The translations under genes were made by a program, and so were the position numbers. This document shows positions 30,239 through 41,826 of a stretch of 64,000 bases of DNA, piece after piece. Positions within the stretch are counted from its first letter, which is position 1; each line of letters opens with the position of its first letter. Source of the stretch: Schistocerca nitens (lineage: Eukaryota; Arthropoda; Insecta; Orthoptera; Acrididae). The DNA is taken from the NCBI RefSeq assembly GCF_023898315.1, contig NC_064619.1, positions 501,304,594 to 501,368,593 on the forward strand. Direction: 5' to 3'. Under the pieces are notes generated by a model. The model was not told the origin of the DNA, did no database searches, and saw nothing but the letters and a program-made list of their open reading frames with translations.

Positions 30239-32771
30239 GCAGTGTTCCCCGGAAGGGCACCAGTGAACAGGGCACTCTCGCTGCAACAGCAGACGCAGAT
30301 CCTGAAGGACATCCAGCACCGCTTCACACCCCTGCAGCTGCCGGCCAGCACGCAGCAGGGGCCGCTGCTCTACTCGCAGCAGTCCACCTTCCCCGGAGAG
30401 CCTCCATCTCCGGCAGCCTCCGCCGCGCCGTCCCAGCAGCCGTCTCTCTCACCGACGCCCCAACAGGTGTTCCCTACAGCTCAGCAAACACTGGCCACTG
30501 CTCAGCAGACTTTTGCTGCTAATACGCAGTCCGCGCCTCAGCAGGTGTTTGTTCCTTCCAACGGCGTGCCTCTACAGTTCTACAGCTCGCTACCGCAGCC
30601 CGGCGGAACATTTTCGATTACTCCTCAGCAGAGCAAATACTCCGTCGAGGCAGCGCAGAACGCCCCACCGCCTCCCGCCGCTAGAGTGGCGCCGACAGAT
30701 TCCTCGAACCGAGTGCGACTGCTGCACAGTGAAGGTGCTGGCGAGCAAGTATTTCTCCAGAGCGACAGGCAGCAACTGTTCCAGCAGATCAAAGATTACA
30801 GTGGCGCGCGCGATGTAGCCGAGACGAGATCCGCTGGAGCGGAGCCGACGCTTCAGCCGCAGGCGTCGTCCTTCAGACCGACCCCTGCAGCTACTCAAGC
30901 GTCGGCCTTCTCACCGACGCTGACCTCTGCCCAGCGGGAGGAACAGAGGCGGCAGCCGCTACAAACGCTCCTCCAGGAGCAGCCGTCCCGCTCCCAGATT
31001 CCACAGACGACTTCGACACCTCGACCACAGCTCTACACCTCCCCATCGCCCGCACCGGAGCATCAGAAGAAGGCCGTTGAACAGTTGCAGACGCAGTTCC
31101 AGACACAACTGCAGCAGCGACAGGAACTCATTCGCAAGCTGAAGTTGGCTATTGCAAACGCTGAAGTCCCCATCACCGCCGACCGTTCGCAAGTGGAGCC
31201 CAAGCCTGGAAGTTCCGGCTCTCCTCCTCCAGTTATCTATCTGGCCAATGGAAACAAACTCCAACTGGTAAACTCCGCTGACGAGGCAGCGCTTGCTGAT
31301 CCCTCGAAACTGGAAATCAAAAAGGGACCCTCCGGGACTCCTCCTCCGGTTATCTACCTCTCCAACGGCAACAAACTTCAACTGGTAAGCTCACCCGAAG
31401 AGGCTGCACTTCTGCAGTCGTCTATCCAGACGACTACACCAACTCCTGTCACGACTCCACCGCCGCCAACAGTCTCGTTCGAGGAGCTGACGAAAGGGGT
31501 GCTACCACCGGGAGCTCAATTCGAGGTGATAAGGCACAAGCAGGATGGTGGCCTCGAGGAAGTCGGGAACCTGCCTCCCACATTGCCACAGAAGAAAGTT
31601 ACTTTTGTCTTCCTAGAAGAGCAACCGGACGGCACTCTCAAGGTTCAGGGAGTGAAAGGAAACACGGGAAATGCGCAGAGCGACGGACAGTCATCTCCTC
31701 CTGACGTAGATCAAATCATCAAGAAGCTCCAACAAGGAGAACTTAAGTTACCTCCGACGAACAAGCAGCCTGAAGTTCCACAATTTCTTCCATCGCCCGG
31801 TACTACTCCACAAGAATCGTCTCCCTCAGCCACATATATTTCAAGCAAACCATCCATTCAAAATGCCCGGCCAACTGTACCCAAAAATACCGTGATTCCC
31901 TCGCAAGTAAAAGAGCAACAGTTTACTCCAACAGACGGAATTGCCAACCAAGTTTCTTACCAGTACTTCAACATCCAGCCCTCTCGAGGTACGCAATCAT
32001 TTTCTTCCATCTCCTTCTCCCCGAGCGTGGACTCCCAAGCATCGCCGTCGGCGTATCCTGAGATCGAAGCGACGAACCAGTTTGGCAGCACTCCCACCAT
32101 CCCGACGCCGGTTGCGCCTGGTCTAGCGAGACAGAACCCCCCTACGATCCAGGCGCCTACGGATGCCAGTGCAGAGTCGGTGTTTGTCTCAGCCTCGTCC
32201 TCACAGACGGTTTCTCCCATCAGAAACCAGTTTGTCGACTTCGACGCAAAGCGACAGAAAACTCCACGCTTCCGAGTGGCCACGACTACATCCACCACCT
32301 CAGCGCCTTTAACGTTCCGTCCACAAATTTCATACCGCAGAACAACGCCCGCATCGGTTCGAGTGCCATCGTCGCAGAACTCCCGCAAGGAGTCGCCGAT
32401 ACTCTACAGACCACGATACCGCTCGACGACGCCAGCGACCACGTCGACTACAGCGGTGTACACCACGCAGAGTAGCACTCCGTTCGAGGACCACACTGTC
32501 GCCCTTCTGAACCAGGTGAACGGCCAGGAGACAGTACAGAAGCAGTCCGTCAAGACTCACCACGTTCCGCCCGTTTCCAGAAATGCGACCAAGTCCCTAT
32601 ACGAGAGCTCCAGTTTCCTGAGGAACGCTGCCGAAGCGACCTCGCAGGAATCCGTTTACCAACAAACCTCGCAGAACCAGACTCTGAGCGACGTGCTGAG
32701 AGCTTCTGGCTTGTACGCTATGGCGAGGTTTCTGAAAGAATCTTCGTTGGACAGCATCCTCAATGACACTG
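30239..32771 (+). CDS. FAS1-domain protein, large internal exon (low-complexity region and start of FAS1)
   Basis: Acceptor tttttttgtgttttgcag ends at 30238; donor g|gtaagat begins at 32772. The exon encodes 844 residues plus one base (entry phase 0, exit phase 1). It is rich in Pro, Gln, Ser and Thr: Gln-rich residues 10-170, a coiled-coil-like EQLQTQFQTQLQQRQELIRK (about 280-300), two tandem 39-residue repeats with PPPVIYL.NGNKLQLV (about 321-400), then Ser/Thr/Pro-rich sequence. The end, ARFLKESSLDSILNDTG, leads into the FAS1 motif on the next exon. FAS1 domains are extracellular adhesion modules, so a secreted or surface protein is inferred. No signal peptide is visible here; it would lie on an upstream exon. 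The exact ortholog is not recognised. Confidence 0.88.
31199..31432 (+). repeat. Two 39-residue in-frame tandem repeats in the host exon
   Basis: PPPVIYLANGNKLQLVNS and PPPVIYLSNGNKLQLVSS start 117 bp apart (gttatcta at 31232 and 31349) and are each preceded by K.G.SG. Synonymous differences between the copies suggest an old duplication under coding constraint. Confidence 0.9.
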
Positions 32772-32941
32772 GTAAGATATTTTCGTTTACGTTGCCCTAG
32801 AAAAGCTATTTACAAAATTCTCTCATTCGAGAAGAGCAAATTTTGAAGAACAATACAGTGAGATCATATAGGAACATGTAGTACTCTAAGCAATTCCAGT
32901 TTAGACTCTTATGAAACTTCCTCATACATTAAAACTATGTA

Positions 32942-34307
32942 CAATACTGGCCGTTAAAATTACTACACCAAGAAGAAATGCAGATGATAAACGGGTATTC
33001 ATTGGACAAATATATTATACTAGAACTGACATGGATTACATTTTCACGCAAATTTGGTGCATACATCCTGAGAAATCAGCACCCAGAACAACCACGTCTG
33101 GCCGTAATAACGGCCTTGATACGCCTGGGCATTGAGTCAAACAGAGCTTGGATGACGTGTACAGGTACAGCTACCCATGCCGTTTCAACACGATACCACG
33201 GTTCATCAAGAGTAGTGACTGGCGTATTGTGACGAGCCAGTTGCTCGGCCACCATTGACCAGACGATTTCAATTGGTGAGAGATCTGGAGAATGTGCAGG
33301 CCAGGGCAGCAGTCGAATATTTTCTGTATCCAGAATGGCCCGTACAGTACCTGCAACATGAGGTCGTGCATTATCCTGCTGAAATGTAGGGTTTCGCAGA
33401 GATCGAATGAAGGGTAGAGCCACGGGTCGTAACACATCTGAAATGTAACGTCTACTGTTCAAAGTGCCGTCAATGCGAACAAGAGGTGACCGAGACGTGT
33501 AACCAATGGCACCCCTTACCAACACGCCAGGTGATACGCCAGTATGGCGATGACGAATGCACGCCTCCAATGTGCGTTCACCGCGATGTCGCCAGACACG
33601 GATGCGACCATCATGATTCTGTAAACAGAACCTGAATTCATCCGAAAAAATGATGTTTTGCCATTCGTGCAGCCAGGTTCGTCGTTGAGTACACCATCGA
33701 TGGCGCTCCTGTCTGTGATTCAGCGTCAAGGGTAACCGCAGCCATGGTCTCCGAGCTGATAGTCCATGCTGCTGCAAACGTCGTCGAACTGTTGACTCAG
33801 GGATCGAGACGTGGCTGCACGATCCGTTACAGCCATGTGAATAAGATGCCTGTCATCTTGACTACTAGTGATACGAGGCTGTTGGGATCCAGCACGGCGT
33901 TCCGTATTACCCTCCTGAACCCACCGATTCCATATTCTGCTAACAGTCATTGGATCTCGACCAACGCGAGCAGCAATGTCGCGATACGATAAACTGCAAT
34001 CGCAATAGGCTACAATCCGACCTTCATCAAAGTCGTAAACGTAATGGCACGCATTTCTTCTCCTTACACGAGGCATCACAATAACGTTTCACCAGGCAAC
34101 GCTAGTCAACAGCTGTTTGTGTATGAGAAATCGGTTGGAAACTTTCCTCATGTCAGCACGTTGTAGGTGTCGCCACCGGCGCCAACCTTGTGTGAATGCG
34201 CTGGAATGTTAATCATTTGCATATCACAGCAGCTTCTTCCGGTCGGTTAAATTTCGCGTCTGTAGCACGTCATCTTCGTGGTGTAGCAATTTTAATGGCC
34301 AGTAGTG
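32942..34307 (-). mobile_element. Tc1-like transposon, family II copy 2, in the host intron
   Basis: TIRs caatactggccgttaaaatt (left) and the inverted ccattaaaattgctacacc (right). TA flanks at 32940-32941 and 34308-34309. Length is 1366 bp. It lies antisense within the first recognised intron of the FAS1 gene. Confidence 0.94.
33076..34076 (-). pseudogene. Tc1-like transposase with 40-bp deletion
   Basis: Start ATG at 34076-34074 (MPRVRRRNACHYVYD). The N-terminal half is open to about 33795, where 40 bp present in copy 1 are missing between two aacag direct repeats, shifting the frame. The second half (33777-33076) is open and carries IIFSDEFRFCLQ, QQDNARPHVAG and HSPDLSPIEIVWS (second Asp to Glu 34 residues), ending RRIKAVITARRGCSGC. 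Apart from the deletion it is well preserved. Confidence 0.92.
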
Positions 34308-34584
34308 TACTTGACTGGGAGTCTAACCAGGGCTCTTTATCTCGCGGGGTTCATCGTGACTATTCCTGATAAGCTGAAAGCTTAAAATAAACGTATACGG
34401 TCCTTTATAAGTTTTTGTGTTGGCACTGTGTACAGTCATTCCAAAAGTTCCGAGACGGAGTTTGTTCGTGCTGGATTAGAAACGTCAGTGCTGCAGCGAC
34501 TAAGGTGGCAGCTTGACCTACTAACTGTAAACAACAGATGTGCATTCTATTTGTTTGTTGTGAGCAGACATTCTCCAGAAAGTT

Positions 34585-34910
34585 TTGAAGACGAGAAAAG
34601 TGTGTGCAAAGTTTAGAACGCACACCTTGACTCCCGGACAAAAAATAAACGCGTGGATACCTGCCGAATCTTGATCAAAACGAAAAACGCGACATTTGTT
34701 TTCTGAAATTAATCATTACGCGGGACGAGATGTAATGTTATAAACACGAACCTACCACGAAACGACAAAACGCAGAATGGGTCTCTGATGTGTCGCCAAG
34801 ACCCTAGAAGGGGCGAATGAGACTCCCGAGTTGAACAACATCTTAAGAAGGACTTTCATGATCGTTTCGTATGGTTGTGTGTATCCTGTGCATTATGTCC
34901 AATTGGGAGC
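34585..34910 (+). pseudogene. Mariner-type transposase remnant
   Basis: Plus strand, with shifts and stops: KSVCKV, then KRVDTCRILIKT, LRDEM (family TGDE), CYKHEPTTKRQNAEWVSDVS and PRP. This is the stretch around the first catalytic Asp of mariner enzymes. The remainder is not recognisable. Confidence 0.65.
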
Positions 34911-35299
34911 AGACTAAGTAGAACAAATGTAGCACTGAAGCCACGTCCTTATGTCTTATCAGTAAACCTAATTTTCAACATTCTTCTGTAGCACTACATC
35001 TCAAATGCTTCGATTCCCTTCTGTTCCGGTTTTCCCACTGTCAATGTTTCGGTACCACAGAAAGATGTGTTCCAAACGTACATTCTGTTAAGTTTGTTTC
35101 TTAAATTAAAGCGAACATTTGATACTAGTTGACTACATTCGGCCAGTAATGCCCACTTTGCTGTGCTAGTCTCTTTTTAACGTCGTCAATCTGTAAGACA
35201 TTTTTTGCTTATAAGAATTATTCCACTTCGTCTTCTTTCAGGGACCCAATTTTGATGTGATGTTTATCCCTAATCTCATTTCTGCTATTCCTTATTACT

Positions 35300-35498
35300 A
35301 CGCCGGCCAGTATGGCCGTGCGGTTCTAGGCGCTTCAGTCTGGAACCGTGTGACCACTACGGTCGCAGGTTCGAATCCTGCCTCGGGTATGGATGTGTGT
35401 GATGTCATTATGTTAGTTAGGTTTAAGTAGTTCTAAGTTCTAGAGGACTGATGACCACAGATGTTAAGTCCCATAGTGCTCAGAGCCATTTGAACCAA
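35300..35498 (+). mobile_element. tRNA-derived SINE, TSD ccttattact
   Basis: Full-length plus copy, B-box ggttcgaatcctgcc. The 10-bp TSD is at 35290-35299 and 35499-35508. Inserted into the degenerate minus-strand LINE. Confidence 0.94.
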
Positions 35499-35756
35499 CC
35501 TTATTACTTTCATCTTTCTTCTGTTTACTCTAAAACCATATTCTGCACTCCTCAGACTGTTCATCCCATTCAACATCTCCTGTAATTCTTCTTCAGTGAA
35601 TGACGATAGCAATGTCATCAGCGAATCTTATCACTGATATCCTTTCGCCGTGAATTTTTATCCCACTCCTCGACCATCCTTCTATTTCCGTGATTGTTTC
35701 TTCGCCGCACAGATTGAACAGTAGGCCAAAAAGGCTGTTCCCTTTCTTATATCTTG

Positions 35757-36178
35757 GTTTTTATACGTGTTATATGGTAGTGAAACATGGACTGTGGGAA
35801 AACCGGAACAGAAGAGAATCGAAGCATTTGAGATGTGGTGCTATAGACGAATGTTGAAAATTAGGTGGACTGATAAGGTAAGGAATGAGGAGGTTCTACG
35901 CAGAATCGGAGAGGAAATGAATATGTGGAAAACACTGATAAGGAGAAGGGACAGGATGATAGGACATCTGCTAAGACATGAGGGAATGACTTCCATGGTA
36001 CTAAAGGGAGCTGTAGAGGGCAAAAACTGTAGAGGAAGACAGAGATTGGAATACATCAAGCAAATAATTGAGGACGTTGGTTGCAAGTGCTACTCTGAGA
36101 TGAAGAGGTTAGCACAGGAAAGGAATTCGTGGCGGGCCGCATCAAACCAGTCAGTAGACTGATGACCAAAAAAAAATA
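35757..36178 (+). mobile_element. LINE 3' end, 5'-truncated, open frame
   Basis: An intact frame to 36162 starts LYGSETWTVGKPEQKRIEAF and continues WCYRRMLKIRW, RRRDRMIGHLLRHEGM, GRQRLEYIKQIIEDVGC and ends WRAASNQSVD, the C-terminus of endonuclease-reverse transcriptase LINEs. A gatgacc and A-run tail follows. The absence of stops, against many in the surrounding copy, marks it as the younger insertion. Confidence 0.85.
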
Positions 36179-36244
36179 ATGTTACCCATCTTTCCCTAGA
36201 GCTTACACCTATTTTTCTGAGAATGTCGAACACCTTGCAAGATT

Positions 36245-36906
36245 TTACATTATCATCATCATCATCTACATTCATCGAATAGGTTTGAGGTACCTGTCCT
36301 GGCTTCAGCGTCTTAGTGGTCCTACATTGCTTACTCCTTTGGCCATATATTACGATACTTTTTTGGGATATCCGCCTTGTTGCGTTTTGTCTACAGAATG
36401 CATCCATCTCCGCTTACATTTGTCGGTTTCTTCTGTTACTGCAAGTATTTAAAGCTCATTTCTGACACGTAATTTACTTTCTTTTCCTATCTCCTAGTTT
36501 ACATCCTTTAACTGATCAGAGAAATTTCATTTTGACGTCACTATTCGTTTTACGTCCTCCTTGTTAGCTATCCAAGCCTGAGGTCTGTAAAGTAGTATTG
36601 GTCAAACGCGTCTGTTTTGTTGTCTTTTTATTGTTCCACAGACACCCTGAAATTCTATATTTTATTCTTTGCATCGGTATCATAATGAAAAGAAATGTCG
36701 CTGACCAAGGAATTAAAATGACATTCTGGCTCGACCATTTTGTTTTCTATTACTATTTTTGAGCGCACCTGTTGTTTTCCTCGGGATGCTATTACTTTTG
36801 CGATTTGTATAGGTATTCTGAAATTATAATTTTTGCCAGTATGTTGTAATTTGAAAGTATTCTTTGTAATTCTTCTTACGGAGTGACTGTTATAGTCTGG
36901 CAGTCA

Positions 36907-36974
<68 letters not shown>

Positions 36975-37240
36975 GGTCGTTAACTAGGCTTATTCCTTTG
37001 TTTCCCCCTTCCATTTTTAATCATGGCATTTACATATAAATTAAATGAGGTTGTAGAACGACTACAACTCACTGGTTAATTATAATGCCATTCTTTCTTA
37101 TTTTGCTACTTGTTTTTATTAAAAATTTAGTTTCATTATACGCTTTTTGTACATCGACAAATCCAATGAATGTTTTGTGTCTCCAATAGCGAGCGTAACG
37201 TCACAGCTGCCTCTATGTGGTTTTGCCTTTCTTAAGTCCC
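36245..37240 (-). mobile_element. Second degenerate LINE with (ATG)n tail
   Basis: Minus strand: FVDVQKAYNETKF near 37160, then after the TA repeat KIVIENKMVEPECHFNSLVS, DISFHYDTDA, QAWIANKEDVKRIVTSKMKF and SVKGCKLGDRK (36760-36480). The 3' end reaches an (atg)n tract at 36245-36256 that abuts the previous LINE. It lies in the first recognised intron of the FAS1 gene. Confidence 0.65.
36905..36972. repeat. (TA)n microsatellite
   Basis: About 65 bp of TA repeats, splitting the reading of the minus-strand LINE around it. Confidence 0.97.
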
Positions 37241-37301
37241 ACCTAATCGCCACGAACACCCTTTTGTAAACAGATAAGATTCATTTTGCTGTCTCTTCCA
37301 G

Positions 37302-37417
37302 GACCTTACACTCTGTTTGCGCCGACGGACAAGGCTTTCGAGGCGCTCCTTGTGCAGCTGGGAGGACCTGACCGTGCCGCTGAGAAGTTTCAGGAGAACC
37401 CCAGACTGCTCAGCGGG
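37302..37417 (+). CDS. FAS1-domain protein, exon encoding the FAS1 H1 motif
   Basis: Acceptor ctgtctcttccag ends at 37301; donor gg|gtaagt begins at 37418. The exon has 116 bp: two bases complete the codon begun at 32771 (giving Gly), then 38 codons, exit phase 0. It reads PYTLFAPTDKAFEALLVQLG then FQENPRLLSG. TLFAPTDKAF is the highly conserved H1 box of FAS1 domains. The phase match to both neighbours and the unbroken domain reading are the main evidence that the exons belong together. Confidence 0.95.
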
Positions 37418-38239
37418 GTAAGTCGCTGTATCCCTGTTGTCTGCACAAGTGTGGGAGCAGGCTGCTTACACTTCTCACCACGCGCTCGCACTGCTCACTG
37501 CATTCATCCTGACAAGTGGTTTATCTGTAACTATGCTTTCGGAGCATTAAGCTAAACAGGAAACAGACAACAGGAATATTTCATGTGAGGTATTTGTAAG
37601 TCATTGTCAGTAATTGAGAAATGCAAATTAGAAACTCATAAGAAATGTTCCAGTTCACAGTGGTCTGCAAGTGAAATGTTTATTTACACGGACAGCATCA
37701 ACCATAGGAGAGGTTGCAGTAGAAGGTGTATTTGCGCATCTAGTACTTGTGTAGCAACGTAAACGGCGGTACATTACTGACCACCCTCCAAGACTGTGTT
37801 TCTTACCGTGACTGCAACAGCAGGACACCTTTTACAGCCGTTTACAAATACGTCTTTAAGGATGAATCTCTGTTCTCCCGTATGCGATTCTAAATGTCTA
37901 AAAGCAGCACTCTTGGGCTTGGCTTTCTCATCCAGTGCACTCATGACACCCTCTCAATGTCTGTGCAAGACTGTGAAATGTGGCACTACTGATGATGATA
38001 CGTCCCTCGGACGGAAACATTAAGCTCGGCGACTTCCTTGGTGCCAAACAACACAAACCTACCTCTATGACATTCATACTCTTGCCGTAGATACACACGT
38101 GACACTTCATAACAGGTCGGAGGAAGACAATGCCATACCATCTCCGCTACGACCTTGCCATGAACGGCGATGCAGGAATCTTCTGTCTGTTCCCCTACAC
38201 TCATCCCTTAATATGGGATCACTTTGACTTTTGATGTAG
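37418..38239. other. Intron sequence, nothing recognised
   Basis: Start of the 12.4-kb intron. No element identified before the LINE piece at 38240. Confidence 0.5.
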
Positions 38240-38575
38240 CAGGAAAGAAGAAAATCGAAGCGTTTGCGATGTGGTATTACAGAAGGATGCTGAAAACTGA
38301 GTTTCTTCGTTGTATTTGCGAGAAAAGGATATGTAGTAAACACTGACTAAAAGAAGGGACGGGAGACACAGCATGTGTCAAAACAGCAAGGAATAACTTA
38401 CACGATAGTAGAAGGAGCTACAGGAGCAAAAACTGTAAGGGAAGCCAGCCAGATATTGGAATTTAATTGTTTAATTGAGAACGTATGTCCTAGAACTACT
38501 CTGAGATGAAGACGCTGACCCAGGACCACTCCTCGCTGGCCGCATCAAACCGGTCAGAAAATTGACGACGAAAAA
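38240..38575 (+). mobile_element. LINE C-terminal fragment, degenerate
   Basis: Plus strand: KIEAFAMWYYRRMLKTEF, then after shifts YSEMKTLTQDHSSLAASNRS. The same family and region as 35757-36178, but with many indels. Confidence 0.75.
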
Positions 38576-38685
38576 GAATCTACTGCAACACTTTTTTTTC
38601 ATATTTTCTGAACGGTATTTCATCACATTAGTGATTTCGGTTGTGCTCCTTAATGACTCAGAACGTGTTTGTTTTCCTTCTTCTA

Positions 38686-39025
38686 AAACTAAACTCCACC
38701 CAAACAGGCCATGAAGGCCCAACGGTACCGACCAGCCGCTGTGTCATCCTCAGCCCACAAGCGTCACTGGATACGGATATGGAGGGGCATGTGGTCAGCA
38801 CACCGCTCTCCCGGCCGTATGTCAGTTTACGAGACCGGAACCTTTACTTGTCAATCAAGTAGCTCGTCAGTTTGCCTCGCAAGGGCTGAGTGCACCCCAC
38901 TTGCCGATAGTGCTCGGCAGACCGGATGGTCACCCATCCAAGAACTAGCCTATCCCGACAGCACTTAACTTTGGTTATCTGACGGGAACCAGTGTTACCA
39001 CTGCGGTAAAACTGTTGGCCTTTCG
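38686..39025 (-). mobile_element. 5S rRNA-derived SINE, TSD ttcttcta
   Basis: The minus strand begins ggccaacagttttaccgcag and has gataaccaaagttaagtgct and gatgggtgaccatccgg, the 5S-like head. It is followed by ggggtgcactcagcc and ggagagcggtgtgctgacc, the shared body. The 8-bp TSD is at 38678-38685 and 39026-39033. Confidence 0.85.
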
Positions 39026-39476
39026 TTCTTCTACTGACCCTTAATTTTGAAGCACACTGTATTCCAAAGTTACAGGTCAAAAATTTTAAACTTGGGACAG
39101 GAAAAAAATAGTTGTACTTATCTGGAAAAATAGCATCTAACTGAGGTATCGCAGCCGTCAAGACAATAAGCTTGTATTCGGGGAGTATGAGACTAAAATC
39201 CCTCCTTGGATTTCTAGATTTGGGTTTCCTGCCGCTTACCTACCTCACTTAAGGCGAATCATCTGGTACTACGTCCTTGGCTGCCGCTTGCTTTTACGTT
39301 TCCACTTTGTTTTTGAGTAACTTTTTTCATCTCTCAAGGCAGGGAGTGCACTCAGCATAGGTGTACGCCGTTCCTCCACAGTCTTTATATCTCACATATG
39401 GAACACTGTTCTATTCATCGGTCGTGTTATTCTACCTGTGCGTTTCAGTGTTCAAAGACACGTGTTCTGTTGTGGT

Positions 39477-39560
39477 GGTAGTAGTTGTAAGTTCCAATGG
39501 GACCAAACTGCTGAGGTCATCCGTCCCTTCCTATTCTGGTAAACTGTTCTAAACCCGAAG
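39477..39560 (-). mobile_element. SINE tail fragment
   Basis: gttccaatgggaccaaactg followed by ctgaggtcatccgtccctt matches, in reverse, the tail of the 2023-2230 SINE subfamily. The head is missing. Confidence 0.6.
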
Positions 39561-40310
39561 GCTAGTTCAGACACTAAATTACTTATCTAGGTGTGGAGTG
39601 TTATGTGATGGTATGCCCTTTCCTGTCACTGTCTCATGTAGCTACTTACAGGGGATCTTCAGTTTTACATGGAATCTGAATCACAGGGTGAAATTATTTT
39701 TTAACATGCCTTTCGCTCAGCCAACGCAGAATGTCACATTCACTTCAGTATAAAAATGAATGGGCAGTCAGGGTATCGAATCCAGGAGGTTTGAATTTTT
39801 GTCTGATGTGCCCAATGACCACTAGTATTACTGCATATTTCATTAGCAACACCAGATCTAACCAAAATGGGAAATGAAAGTGATTTCAGTCTATTTAGGG
39901 GAACCATTTCTAGTATCGTCTTGACTATCAGAATGTCTTGTAACTTAAACGCTGTTCCAGTTCGCTCGATCATGATTGCACTCTCTGTCAGATGTTAGCG
40001 ATGTAGGGGAGGCCGAAACAGGTTGTCACAATCTATGAGCTACAATTTTTGAAGAGGCAGTGTTTACAGTTTTCCTTTCTACCATTAGTGTATTTCATAA
40101 TTTCATATTTCCCACAAACTTGAGGCCATAGCAATATTTGACATATCAGAAAAGAAACTATCAGGGTACATTTTTGTGACAATGGGAAAAAACTATTTAC
40201 TGAAAAAGAAGTTCTACTAAGAATACAAAAGTCGAGCAATGATATTAATAAAGGACAAATTTAGACTCTAAACTAGTAATTTAAGTAAATATTTTAAAAA
40301 CTTTCCTCTA
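39561..40310. other. Intron sequence, nothing recognised
   Basis: AT-rich, no supported frame or repeat. Confidence 0.4.
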
Positions 40311-41050
40311 TTAGCGAAGTAATTTTGGAGCGCACTTACAATTTTGTAATGTACAAAAGTTATTTGGCCTGTTGGTACATAACTGATGAGACCACTTCTT
40401 ATATTCCGTACATTGGATACATTCTTCCTTATCTTTACTGATACAAAGTGGTTTGGGACAAACTAAACAAAAATAGTCATCATCCTCTTCTTCACTAACT
40501 GAGAATTTTCGTTCTTTTTTGTTTTCACTTCTTTTCTGTTGTTTTTTGTATTTCCGTTGTTTTCGTTTTTTTCTGAACAGATATTTTTTCACTTGCATTT
40601 TTAGTTAGCTCGTAAAGCTTCTTTTTAACTGGTGAATCTCTTAAAGTTTCTGCATTTCTTTTTCAGGAACTATTTCTATCTTTATTTCTTTAGCAAACAT
40701 CTTACTACAACATTGCTACTTGACAACATCGGTAGGCTTTGCTTTGCAAACTTTTCTGGGAACTTGTCCACAAACTTCTCTCTGTCGTTTACACATTTCG
40801 CGTAAAATTTGCATCAGTGAATATTTCATAACTTAATCGATATATATCTGCGCGGAAATCGTAAAGAAATATTAGATGTAATCATTGCAAGTCACTGTAC
40901 GAGAATATGCAAGAGAAACAATTTGTTGCATATCGCATATTGTCACCAATTTCCCTGGTTTGTTGATCATCCAGTCCTCCAGAGTTGAAGAATTTCTTAA
41001 ATTGCCCATACGCAGTGTGATCAAAAGACCGGAGCTTGTGTGTACAACGT
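40311..41050 (-). pseudogene. Pogo/Tigger-like transposase C-terminus
   Basis: Minus strand: LRSFDHTAYGQFKKFFNSGG and REIGDNMRYATNCF (about 41045-40900) resemble the LQPLD..+.+.FK block of pogo-type DDE enzymes. The end (40598-40311) has a basic tract, an acidic SEEEDDDYFCLVC, and paired CxxC, HxxC and CxxC positions of the PHD-like finger that closes many insect Tigger-type proteins. Stops separate the parts. A degraded cellular gene of that family is less likely. Confidence 0.55.
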
Positions 41051-41826
41051 GAACGGGGTAGGGGGGGGGGCGGGATGGGGGAGGGACGATAACAATGATT
41101 CCATTGGATCTAGCAAATCTTAGTCTTCATATGCTAAGATGGGACCCATAATTCTTGCTGAAGTTCGTTTACTGATCTGATAAGCAGTTACAGCTTTACG
41201 AATTGATAATTTCTCCTTTTTTTTGATTTCCTCACTGTTGGTTACATGAAGTATGGAGTAATATCTCTTCGGTTTGTCTTTTATGATTTCTCACCATCTT
41301 CACCTGAGACAAGCGAGCGAGAGAAACCCCTGCCAGTGTAGGCTGCCCCGTGTAACTCGCCAAAATTTTTGTGACAGCGAACCCTGAAGAACATTTTCAG
41401 TAAAGAACCGGGCTGGAAAAATAGACCTTGAAGCTAACCTCAAAACTGATACCGAACAACATTGTGCAGCTATTATAAAATAACATAAAATAGTTGGAAT
41501 GTGGATTTCGTTTAGAGTGCATAATGAGAGTTGATCAATGAATGAACGTTTGTGACTACAAAAACACATAAACCTGTGAAATTCAGAAAAATACAACCAG
41601 GAACTATAAACTACGTACTCCCTACTCAGGGTATTGTGATCGTGCTGTGGTGTGAGTTTAGACCGCCGGGAATCAACAACGACAGAAAACTGAAACTTGT
41701 GCCATCCAGCTTTTGTGACAACATACCCTGCCTCGGTCTCCCTTACAAGATAGTTTTTGTTTCGGAATGATAACCGTTAGTGAAATAGTTATAAAGAAAT
41801 GAAAAAAACTTGTGCGTCGGAGTGAA
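41051..41826. other. Intron sequence, nothing recognised
   Basis: Includes a G-run at about 41060-41070. Open frames lack recognisable domains. Confidence 0.4.

Larger units (their letters stand above)
34955..36245 (-). mobile_element. LINE, degenerate, carrying a SINE and a younger LINE of the same family
   Basis: Minus strand from right to left: NVKSCKVFDILRKIGVSSRE (36245-36180), then past the inserted LINE, KKGNSLFGLLFNL, FADDIAIV, EELQEMLNGMNSLRS (35757-35500). After the SINE come VIRNSRNEIR and TLTVGKPEQKGIEAFEM (to about 34955). Stops interrupt it throughout. The order of motifs across both insertions shows that one old element was split twice. Confidence 0.75.

Noticed and set aside
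35450-36178. 5'-inverted (twin-primed) LINE insertion
   Set aside because: Further minus-strand reverse transcriptase sequence continues at 36180-36245 beyond the plus-strand copy, so nesting explains the structure better.
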